This document shows positions 1 to 5,702 of a DNA stretch of 7,469 bases, one piece after another. The translations under genes were made by a program, and so were the position numbers. Origin of the DNA: Verrucomicrobiales bacterium. Its GTDB lineage: Bacteria; Verrucomicrobiota; Verrucomicrobiia; Verrucomicrobiales; DEV007. The notes beneath the pieces are model-generated. The model was given only the letters and a program-made list of their open reading frames with translations. It was not told the DNA's origin and made no database searches. How positions within the stretch are numbered: position 1 is the stretch's first letter; the number at the start of each line of letters is the position of its first letter. Where the stretch lies: positions 1-7,469 of the forward strand of contig JABDJT010000042.1 in the NCBI GenBank assembly GCA_013003335.1, read 5' to 3'.

Positions 1-118
1 GGCCGGGGACGTGTTTCGGGGGCTTCATGGGGAAAAGATTTCAGTTTTCGGTCGCGAGTTTTCAGTCCAATCTGAATCGAATTAGTCGCGCGTGCATAGT
101 GTAACCTGAAACTCTCAA
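1..118. other. Left-edge non-coding leader upstream of nagA
   Basis: No convincing gene lies in this stretch. It precedes the deacetylase start and presumably holds its promoter, but I see no good -35/-10 pair. The bases just before the ATG at 119 read ctgaaactctcaa and contain no Shine-Dalgarno sequence. A long minus-strand frame reaches into this stretch but is an antisense shadow of the deacetylase. Confidence 0.4.
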
Positions 119-1264
119 ATGTCTTTCCTCACCAACGTCCAACTTGTGACGCCCCATCAGCCGGTCCGTTCGGTATCGATCGAAATGACGGATGCCGGGA
201 AAATCGGGCGGATTCTCGAACGCGATGCCGATTTGCCGAAGGGCGCGGAAGTCGCTCTCGACGGGGGCGGAGAACTTCACGCCTTTGCCGGTTTCATCGA
301 CATCCACACCCACGGCGCCAACGGCTGCGACCTTTCCTACGCCACGGAAGAAGCGGTCCGGACAATCGCCGAGGCCAAGTTGAAGGAAGGAGTCACAACA
401 TTTCTGCCCACCACTTGGACCGAGACAGTTGAAATGAAAATCGCAATGGCAGAAGCGGCCGCCGCCTACCGGGAGCGCGAGGATTTCGCCCGGGCGCCGT
501 TTTTGCACGTCGAAGGGCCGTATTTGAATCCGGAGCAAGCCGGGGCGCAGGATCCGAAAAAAATGCGGGCACCGGATGTCGCCGAAATTGAAAATCTCGC
601 CTCCATCTGCCCGATCGGCCTGATTTCTATCGCCATCGAGTTGGAAGGTGCGCTCGATTTCATCCGGGCCATGCGGGGAATAGGGATCCGGACATCCGCC
701 GCCCACAGCGCTGCCACGATTGCTGACTTCCGCAATGCCCAGGCCGCGGGACTGGAGCACCTGACACATTTCTGCAATCAAATGTCGCGGCTGCATCACC
801 GGGAGATCGGCCTGGTCGGAGCAGGACTGCTCGACGATCACGTCATGATTGAAGTGATCTGCGACACGATCCACTTGTCCCCGGAAATGCTCGAACTGGT
901 CTTCAAATTGAAATCGCTCGATCAACTCATGATCATTACCGACTCGATCGCCGCTTCGCACCTCGGCGATGGCGAATACCCGCTTGGCGACACGAAGATT
1001 ATTGTGAAAGACAACGCCGCCCGGATTCCGGCCGGGAATCTCGCCGGATCGATTTTGAAATACAACGACGGCGTCCGGCACATCGCGGGAATCACCGGGT
1101 TGCCGCTCGACCGGCTTTCGAAAACGACGGCGGCCAACCAGGCACGCAGTCTCGGGTTGGTTGATCGCGGGACGATTCAACAGGGTCTGTTTGCCGATTT
1201 AACTCTGTTGGATCGAAAATTTGAGGTGCAGGCCGTCTTCGTCGGCGGTGTGCGAAAAGTATAA
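119..1264 (+). CDS. nagA: N-acetylglucosamine-6-phosphate deacetylase
   Basis: This enzyme removes the acetyl group from N-acetylglucosamine-6-phosphate, giving glucosamine-6-phosphate and acetate. It acts in the cytoplasm in amino-sugar use and cell-wall recycling. The 381-aa length is normal for the family. A short N-terminal beta-sandwich part leads into the amidohydrolase barrel at GFIDIHTHG (58-66), whose H63 and H65 give the HxH metal site. HVEGPYL (130-136) carries metal ligand E132; H196 in AAHSAAT and H217 in THFCNQM are the other expected ligands; D275 in ITDS is the expected catalytic Asp; LAGS (308-311) and the closing GLFADLTLLD (356-365) are family signatures. From memory, the E. 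coli enzyme lacks the HxH pair and uses one metal, whereas Bacillus-type enzymes have it, so a two-metal site is likely here. No Shine-Dalgarno sequence precedes the ATG, and no nagB or transporter lies next to it. Another sugar amidohydrolase specificity is possible but less likely. Confidence 0.92.
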   Translation: MSFLTNVQLVTPHQPVRSVSIEMTDAGKIGRILERDADLPKGAEVALDGGGELHAFAGFIDIHTHGANGCDLSYATEEAVRTIAEAKLKEGVTTFLPTTWTETVEMKIAMAEAAAAYREREDFARAPFLHVEGPYLNPEQAGAQDPKKMRAPDVAEIENLASICPIGLISIAIELEGALDFIRAMRGIGIRTSAAHSAATIADFRNAQAAGLEHLTHFCNQMSRLHHREIGLVGAGLLDDHVMIEVICDTIHLSPEMLELVFKLKSLDQLMIITDSIAASHLGDGEYPLGDTKIIVKDNAARIPAGNLAGSILKYNDGVRHIAGITGLPLDRLSKTTAANQARSLGLVDRGTIQQGLFADLTLLDRKFEVQAVFVGGVRKV

Positions 1265-1276
1265 TTTCCAACCCCC

Positions 1277-1447
1277 TCAATCGGCCGGATCGGCGGCATC
1301 GCCCGGGACGATGATCTGAATTTCCCCAGTTTGTCCGCCAGCTCTCAAATCTGCGCTGGTTGGCATGATTCGCCCCATCGCCCACATCACTCCGATGGTG
1401 GTGAGGTAAAAAACGGCGCGGCTGACCCACCGCTGCTGCCAAGTCAT
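1277..1447 (-). CDS. Possible small single-helix membrane protein
   Basis: This is a 56-aa frame read from the ATG at 1447; a GTG at 1462 would give 61 aa. Residues about 8-28 (VSRAVFYLTTIGVMWAMGRI) form a plausible membrane helix with a positively charged N-terminal side, followed by a short polar tail ending in several Asp and Ala residues. Third codon positions are mostly G or C, as in the neighbouring genes, which favours real coding. Its stop lies 12 bp from the nagA stop, in convergent orientation. I recognise no family and see no Shine-Dalgarno sequence. It could equally be a chance frame in the space between nagA and the tRNA. Confidence 0.42.
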   Translation of the reverse strand: MTWQQRWVSRAVFYLTTIGVMWAMGRIMPTSADLRAGGQTGEIQIIVPGDAADPAD

Positions 1448-1462
1448 TGAAAAGGTTCGCAC

Positions 1463-1631
1463 GCGGGGATTAGAACCGATTTTCAGGTAAAAGACCAGTA
1501 ATTTTTCTCAAAACAGCAAGTTATTCTCAAAATTAAGAACCAAGAGTGCGAAATTATGGAAATCACTTTCTCCCTTGCGCAAAACACGAGTTGGTTTTTA
1601 TTTCCGCTCGCTGATTCTCAGCGATCCCCGT
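1463..1631. promoter_or_regulatory. AT-rich leader region upstream of tRNA-Val
   Basis: This gene-free stretch is clearly richer in A and T than its surroundings and probably contains the tRNA promoter. It carries the 9-base word TTCTCAAAA twice (1505-1513 and 1524-1532). A weak promoter candidate is TTGCGC at 1575-1580 and TTTATT at 1597-1602, with a 16-base spacer; the matches to consensus are only partial. The hairpin at 1608-1624 lies between this candidate and the tRNA. Confidence 0.4.
1608..1624 (+). other. Perfect 7-bp hairpin in the tRNA leader
   Basis: TCGCTGA (1608-1614) and TCAGCGA (1618-1624) are exact inverse complements around a 3-base loop, TTC. The structure ends 7 bases before the tRNA 5' end, so it would lie in the precursor leader if transcription starts upstream. 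No T run follows, so it is not a classic terminator. A role in 5' processing or in ending a transcript from the left is speculative. Confidence 0.5.
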
Positions 1632-1706
1632 GCGTGATTAGCTCAGCGGTAGAGCACCACCTTGACATGGTGGGGGTCACTGGTTCAAACCCAGTATCAC
1701 GCACCA
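1632..1706 (+). tRNA. tRNA-Val, anticodon GAC, with encoded CCA
   Basis: The full cloverleaf can be read. The acceptor stem GCGTGAT (1632-1638) pairs with ATCACGC (1696-1702) over seven perfect pairs. The D arm is GCTC...GAGC (1641-1655). The anticodon stem CCACC/GGTGG (1657-1661 and 1669-1673) encloses the loop TTGACAT, with anticodon GAC at 1664-1666. The variable loop is five bases. The T arm ACTGG-TTCAAAC-CCAGT occupies 1679-1695. A discriminator A at 1703 is followed by a genome-encoded CCA (1704-1706). It reads valine GUC and GUU codons. A short T/C tract follows directly and runs into the next start codon. Confidence 0.97.
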
Positions 1707-1716
1707 TTTTTCTCTC

Positions 1717-2781
1717 ATGACCAGTGGCAACCAGGTCACGCTCGCAGTCCTCAACCCGAATGGCCGCGATCCGTTTGTAGACTATTCCGACGGCCCCGGA
1801 GAACATTGTCCGGGGGTTCATCCGCCGGTGAATTTTCACGCGTACGCTGCCGCCACGAACGGTGCATTTTACGATTCGGTCGAGGCCGTACTGGCCGACC
1901 GCGAGCGGTTTGATGCCGTGCTGGTTTTGATTCGCCGCCGCTGCTGGATCACCCTGAAAGCCGTTCAAAAACTGAAGGCGGAAGGGCTCACCGTGCTGGT
2001 TGCGTGGAAAGAATGTGGACCATTCCAGATTTCGGAGCAGCTGGAAACGACGAAAGCACTGCAGGCCTATGCCGAAATCCTTGTGCTGGCGGACGGGATC
2101 CTGTCGCCGACGAAAGTGACTCCGCCCCGCTGGGGTTGGATACCGTCCGAAGAATTCTGGCGGAAGGTTCGGTTTGTCCCCACCCCCTACCCGCTGGAGT
2201 TCAAGGCCTGGGATTTTTCCGTTCCGATCGAAAAGCGGGAGGGAATCCTTGTCGGTACGCGCGAGTTCTTCAAGCCGACGCGAAACCATCTCCGCACGCT
2301 CGCACGTAGCGCCACGCTTGCGGCGCAGTTGAAACTGCCCGTCACCGTGATCAACGGAGACAAGACCCGCGGCCGGAAAATGCTGCACAATCTCGAAGCA
2401 AGCTTTCCGGAGGGGAGCTTGCGAATCATCGAGGGGCGCCGGCCCTATGATGAATTTTTGCGGCTGGTTTCCTCTCACCGACTCGTGTTTCAGCTCGATC
2501 GGAGCGCGGTGCCGGGCCAGATCGCGGGCGATGCCTTGCTGGGACGGACGCTTTGTGCCGGCGGAAATTCTTCGATCGAGGAAGAAGCCTTTCCCGATTT
2601 CTGCGATGGCCGGACGAAAGATCTGGAGGCCGTTTACGAAAAAGTCGCCCGGGTTTTGACGGACGAAGACGAGTATAAAAAGGCCGTGACCGAATCGCAA
2701 GAGTTGGGGCGGGAGCGTGTGAGCTTTGGCGCCGTTGCGGGCCAGTTGGCGCGGTTTCTCGTGGATCTGAAAGCGGTCTAG
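1717..2781 (+). CDS. Putative GT-B type glycosyltransferase, family unknown
   Basis: This 354-aa protein has no signal peptide or membrane helix. Its pattern suggests two Rossmann-like domains. The first (about 6-160) opens with a strand, VTLAVLNPNGRD, and contains FDAVLVLIRRRCW (65-77) and LTVLVAWKECG (91-101). The second (about 175-352) begins at GILVGTREFFKPTRNH, has LPVTVINGD (207-215), and includes DALLGRTLCAGGNSSIEEE (272-290). That last segment resembles the donor-binding region of GT-B enzymes, where a Gly-rich turn is followed by an acidic residue. A role transferring a sugar to an envelope or surface glycan would fit but is inferred. The ATG at 1717 is preferred because the first strand begins immediately after it and no other in-frame ATG occurs before codon 222. 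It lies 10 bases after the tRNA CCA and lacks a Shine-Dalgarno sequence. Other nucleotide-binding two-domain proteins cannot be excluded. Confidence 0.75.
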   Translation: MTSGNQVTLAVLNPNGRDPFVDYSDGPGEHCPGVHPPVNFHAYAAATNGAFYDSVEAVLADRERFDAVLVLIRRRCWITLKAVQKLKAEGLTVLVAWKECGPFQISEQLETTKALQAYAEILVLADGILSPTKVTPPRWGWIPSEEFWRKVRFVPTPYPLEFKAWDFSVPIEKREGILVGTREFFKPTRNHLRTLARSATLAAQLKLPVTVINGDKTRGRKMLHNLEASFPEGSLRIIEGRRPYDEFLRLVSSHRLVFQLDRSAVPGQIAGDALLGRTLCAGGNSSIEEEAFPDFCDGRTKDLEAVYEKVARVLTDEDEYKKAVTESQELGRERVSFGAVAGQLARFLVDLKAV

Positions 2782-2786
2782 CTGGC

Positions 2787-2818
2787 ACGGCCAGCGCAGG
2801 ACGTCATCTGAAGTTCTC
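2787..2818. repeat. 32-bp direct repeat, copy 1
   Basis: This copy begins ACGGCCAGCGCAGGACG and ends CATCTGAAGTTCTC. It matches the copy at 2866-2897 at 30 of 32 positions; both differences are T here against C there. It starts 5 bases after the stop codon of the glycosyltransferase-like gene. It lies between two convergent genes and looks like part of a dispersed intergenic element rather than coding sequence. Confidence 0.85.
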
Positions 2819-2847
2819 AACTTCCGGGGCAAAGCGAGCTTGCTCGC
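2810..2847. other. Two hairpins between convergent genes
   Basis: GAAGTT-CTC-AACTTC (2810-2824) is a perfect 6-bp stem with a 3-base loop. GCGAGC-TT-GCTCGC (2834-2847) is a perfect 6-bp inverted repeat with two central bases. They lie between the two copies of the 32-bp repeat; the first overlaps the end of copy 1. Being symmetrical, they could help end transcription arriving from either side, although neither is followed by a T run. Confidence 0.5.
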
Positions 2848-2865
2848 GATCTGAGCACGGCCGGG

Positions 2866-2897
2866 ACGGCCAGCGCAGGACGCCATCTGAAGTCCTC
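2866..2897. repeat. 32-bp direct repeat, copy 2
   Basis: This is the second copy of the element at 2787-2818, in the same orientation with a start-to-start distance of 79 bp. Its last base overlaps the stop codon of the CPBP-like gene on the other strand. A shorter shared word, GCACGGCC, occurs at 2785-2792 and again at 2855-2862 just before this copy, so the unit may be part of a larger, decayed duplication. Confidence 0.85.
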
Positions 2898-3724
2898 TAA
2901 AACCCGTGGCGCCACAGGTAGTCGAGGCCGTAGGCCGGGTAATACGACTGCACGATCGCGGCGACGAGAAAGAAATCGACGATGAGGTGAACGATCAGCA
3001 CCCACAACAGACTCTCGGATTTTTCGAACATGCTACCCTGGGTCCAGGCGAAAATCAGGATGATCACCGGGCCGATGCCGATAAACGCCATGTCATTCAG
3101 CACGGAAGTATATACGACAGCCTGCACGAGATTTGCGACGGGAAACGAAAAGCTGCGGCGTAAGATCGCAAAAACCGTATTGATAAAAAACAACTCGTCC
3201 CAGATTCCGACCATGTTAATGCCGATGAACAGGCGCTTGATTTCGCCGTCGTCCGGTTCCGGCGGCAGCGTCCACTGCGCAAACTGCTCCGGCGTCGCCA
3301 ACCAGTAAAATTTCAGGACGGCCCACGAGAGCGGGATGCTGAGGATTGTGTAAAAAATGTCCGCTTTTCGCCATTTTTTGGGCCAGAACCGGTATCGGAT
3401 TGTGCCCGAATCCCATTTTCCGAGAATGATCGCGGGCAGCAAGATTACCAAGGTGAACGGAATGCCGACTCGGAGAAAATTCGCATTCGAGGTGGAAGAA
3501 TTGATGTCGGCCGCGCCCAAAATCGCGATGCAGCCGAGCAACACACCGATTCGCAGACGCAATTTTCTGTCCGAATCCCGGGCCAGTAAAATCAGGCAGG
3601 CAATCCAGGCAGCGCCCCCGGCAAAGTGCCAGTGAAGCGGAATCAGGCAGACGGTGGCGATGGCAAAAAGCGTCAGCAGCGCGATTCGCGGTCCGGTCAA
3701 CGGCAGACAATCGGAATCGCTCAC
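2897..3724 (-). CDS. CPBP/CAAX-type integral membrane protein, motifs degenerate
   Basis: This is a 275-aa, very hydrophobic protein with about seven to eight likely membrane segments (for example near 14-32, 38-48, 58-71, 86-101, 124-142, 166-190, 197-227 and 238-258). The C-terminal half resembles the CPBP intramembrane glutamic protease family, whose members cleave or process membrane proteins. The expected EExxxR motif appears as WDELFFI, with D176 and E177 but no Arg. The FxxxH motif has Asn (N210 in SVLND) where His is expected. The last motif is kept as H246-LIV-D250. Activity is therefore uncertain; it may be a divergent or inactive member. The start is a GTG at 3722-3724 overlapping the previous gene's TGA, which implies translational coupling with the GYF-like membrane protein. 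The gene converges on the glycosyltransferase-like gene across the 32-bp repeats. Confidence 0.75.
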   Translation of the reverse strand: MSDSDCLPLTGPRIALLTLFAIATVCLIPLHWHFAGGAAWIACLILLARDSDRKLRLRIGVLLGCIAILGAADINSSTSNANFLRVGIPFTLVILLPAIILGKWDSGTIRYRFWPKKWRKADIFYTILSIPLSWAVLKFYWLATPEQFAQWTLPPEPDDGEIKRLFIGINMVGIWDELFFINTVFAILRRSFSFPVANLVQAVVYTSVLNDMAFIGIGPVIILIFAWTQGSMFEKSESLLWVLIVHLIVDFFLVAAIVQSYYPAYGLDYLWRHGF

Positions 3725-4323
3725 AACTGATCGGGAATGGGTTCGAATGCCCCGCTTCCGGCCGCGGCGGCCAGGGCTCCGGCGAAAAAGAGGAAGAAAA
3801 GTACGATTCCGACGATGTAGAGAATCATGAAAATCAGCACGATGATACCGCTGATTTTAAAATACCGGCCGACCTCATACAGGCACTGCTCGAGCGATTC
3901 CTTCGTGCCGGTTTGTTCTGCCATAACTGCGCTGTTTGCTGCTTTGAACAAAATAACTCCGAGCCAGATATTCAACAATCCGATCGGGATCGTCAGGGCA
4001 CCTCCGATGAACATCATGACACCGACAAATTTGATCCAGCCCTTGTTCGCCGAGATGTAGCTGGCCAGATCGCGGACCAGTTCGCGCAGGTCTTCATTCA
4101 GCCTCTTTGGGGCAGCGGTGCGGGCAGCCACCGTTTCAGCGAGTTGCTGCTGATCCGGGAACCAGTTTGGGAAAATGCGCTCCGCCGGCTGCCAGTCCTG
4201 ACCGAGCGACTGGTTCCAGACCAGCGTGTTTGGCTGAACCCGACCTTCGGTCACCAGGGCCTGGAGGTAGTTTTCGTCGAACGGAATTTGCTGCCGGTTG
4301 GCATCGAGATAAAACCATTGCAT
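3721..4323 (-). CDS. GYF-like domain, two-helix membrane protein (DUF5362-like)
   Basis: This is a 200-aa protein of two parts. Residues 1-52 look like the bacterial GYF_2 domain: an opening QWFYLDANRQQIPF, then a LVTEGRVQPNTLVW segment and a closing DWQPAERIF. Such domains are thought to bind partner proteins or peptides. After a linker rich in Gln and Ala, residues about 88-190 resemble DUF5362-type membrane regions, with KGWIKFVGVMMFIGGAL and NIWLGVILFKAAN forming the first hydrophobic block (97-128) and a second helix block at 157-185. The N-terminal domain would face the cytoplasm or the outside depending on topology, which I cannot fix. GGAG occurs only two bases before the ATG, closer than usual. 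Its stop overlaps the GTG start of the CPBP-like gene, so the two proteins are probably made together. No enzymatic function is apparent. Confidence 0.8.
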   Translation of the reverse strand: MQWFYLDANRQQIPFDENYLQALVTEGRVQPNTLVWNQSLGQDWQPAERIFPNWFPDQQQLAETVAARTAAPKRLNEDLRELVRDLASYISANKGWIKFVGVMMFIGGALTIPIGLLNIWLGVILFKAANSAVMAEQTGTKESLEQCLYEVGRYFKISGIIVLIFMILYIVGIVLFFLFFAGALAAAAGSGAFEPIPDQL

Positions 4324-4375
4324 AACTCCAGCACGATGCGGAACGGGCGCACCGAATCAAGCGGCGATTTTCGAT

Positions 4376-4410
4376 CCAACAGGGTTCATTCGCCAATCGT
4401 ACCCTGTTGG
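4376..4410. other. 10-bp inverted repeat spanning the MFS stop codon
   Basis: CCAACAGGGT (4376-4385) and ACCCTGTTGG (4401-4410) are perfect inverse complements separated by 15 bases, which include the MFS transporter's stop codon. In the direction of the minus-strand genes no T run follows. In the plus direction the sequence continues TTCGTTTTTC, which resembles a factor-independent terminator for a transcript running antisense to the operon. It may instead shape mRNA stability between the MFS and GYF-like genes. Confidence 0.5.
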
Positions 4411-5636
4411 TTCGTTTTTCCCTTTTTCCCCATCCCCAGCAGCGGCCACAGAAAAACGAGCGACAGGGCGATGAATCCTACGCTCACGAACATTAGAATT
4501 TTGATCGAAAAGTAATCCGCGATGTAAAAGCCGAGAAACGGGGCCAGCAGGGCGCGGGAACCGGTCAAAAAGGTGTGAACGGACATGTATTCGCCGACGT
4601 GTTCCTGCTTGGCGAGCTTGGTGACCCACAAATTCCATAGGATCTCCCCGCCTCCGCGGGCGAGGCCCAGCAGGATCGAGCCTGTGATGATCAAGCTGAC
4701 CATCGGCGTCGAATAATACAAAATCACTGCGGTGAGAAACATCAGGTTCACCGCGACCCGGAGCCGGAAAAAATTTACGTGATCGAACAGCCAGCCCCAG
4801 AAAAACGAACTGAGCAGCCGGGCTGCGGACGGGATGATCCCGGTGATCAGCGAAATCGTCGCCACATCGAGCAGGATGCCGTGTTTTTCATTCGCGAGAA
4901 AATCGACGCGCAATGCGCTTGCGGGCAGGAAGCCGAGGCCCATTGCCATCGCGGCGCAGATCACAAGGAGGAAAACACGGTCTTCTTTCAGCCAGCGCAT
5001 CGAGTGAAAAATCGGTGGCCGTTCGGTTGTTTTCTCAACTTTCGGGCTCGGCAACAGCCAAAAACAGACTGCCGAAACCGCCGCCGCGCCGGTGAACAGC
5101 AGCAGCAGGCCTGTGAAATTTTCGAAATCCGCTTCGAGCCATTTTCCGCCGACATAGCTGATCACCATCGCCGTCACGGCACGGACGACCATGGTCACCG
5201 AAAACAATCGTCCCAGGCGGGAATCGGGGAAATTGTGACGCAGCATCTGGGTTTGCAGCGGCATCGGCAGGGCCATGAAGAGAAAACCGAGGGACATTCC
5301 GACGATGAACCCGGTTTCCGAGTGCCGGGCCGAAAGAGCGGAAAACGCGAACGCGATCGCACCCAGCACACCGATGATCCCGGCGGCGTGATTCAGCTTC
5401 AGCGAAAACCGTCGCACAAGCGGCATGATGAAGAGGCTGCCGATCAGCCCGACGGCCTGCCCCGCGAGGATAATCGATTTTTCGCCCGGGCCGGAGTCGA
5501 ACTGTTTCACAGCGATCAGGATCGCGAATGTGATGAACGCCGTCTCCTGAATCCCGACCGCGACCGACCGGACCGATTCGAGCAAAAACGTCCGGCGGAC
5601 GATTTCGGGATGGGGATCAGCGGGAGGCGGAGGCAT
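4386..5636 (-). CDS. MFS-type membrane transporter
   Basis: This 416-aa protein has the size and helix pattern of a major facilitator superfamily transporter, with about twelve hydrophobic segments in two halves. The central cytoplasmic loop (about 197-218) is charged and carries the segment SPKVEKTTERPP. The loop after helix 2 is a weak version of the MFS signature (PLVRRFSLK, 72-80). The matching site in the second half is GWLFDHVNFFRLR (281-293). A conserved-looking block, EYMSVHTFLTGSRALLAPFLG (349-369), resembles MFS proteins I associate with planctomycetes and verrucomicrobia. The substrate cannot be told from the sequence. The ATG at 5636 is the natural start; a second Met occurs only at 71, after the first helices. 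A 10-bp palindrome GCGGCGCCGC (5637-5646) directly precedes the start and there is no Shine-Dalgarno sequence. It follows the GH75-like gene by 66 bp on the same strand. Confidence 0.88.
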   Translation of the reverse strand: MPPPPADPHPEIVRRTFLLESVRSVAVGIQETAFITFAILIAVKQFDSGPGEKSIILAGQAVGLIGSLFIMPLVRRFSLKLNHAAGIIGVLGAIAFAFSALSARHSETGFIVGMSLGFLFMALPMPLQTQMLRHNFPDSRLGRLFSVTMVVRAVTAMVISYVGGKWLEADFENFTGLLLLFTGAAAVSAVCFWLLPSPKVEKTTERPPIFHSMRWLKEDRVFLLVICAAMAMGLGFLPASALRVDFLANEKHGILLDVATISLITGIIPSAARLLSSFFWGWLFDHVNFFRLRVAVNLMFLTAVILYYSTPMVSLIITGSILLGLARGGGEILWNLWVTKLAKQEHVGEYMSVHTFLTGSRALLAPFLGFYIADYFSIKILMFVSVGFIALSLVFLWPLLGMGKKGKTNQQGTIGE

Positions 5637-5702
5637 GCGGCGCCGCGAAAGACGGCGACGGTGGACAGAGGCGCAATTTGAAAATCGCGGGGGCGAATGC
5701 GT

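Noticed and set aside
62..1180. A 372-codon minus-strand open frame opposite nagA
   Set aside because: It lies fully antisense to a gene with clear NagA motifs, its own protein is rich in Arg, Gly and Phe, and it has no recognisable domain.
1632..1706. The tRNA as an integration site of a mobile element
   Set aside because: No integrase gene is present and no second copy of the tRNA 3' end is visible in the window.
1618..2886. A 422-codon minus-strand open frame opposite the glycosyltransferase-like gene
   Set aside because: Its C-terminus, DTGFEPVTPTMSRWCSTAEL, is the familiar false peptide made by translating the antisense strand of a tRNA. The rest mirrors a real gene in a GC-rich genome.
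2782..2900. The two 32-bp repeats as a CRISPR array
   Set aside because: There are only two copies, with no cas genes, and the 47-bp interval contains hairpins and a partial copy of the repeat instead of a unique spacer.
3913..4515. A 200-codon plus-strand open frame across the GYF-like gene and the end of the MFS gene
   Set aside because: It covers parts of two real genes and the spacer between them, with no domain or start signal.
4779..5681. A 300-codon plus-strand open frame opposite the MFS gene
   Set aside because: The product is extremely rich in Arg, Asp, Gln and His, with no domain pattern; it is the typical antisense image of a membrane protein gene.
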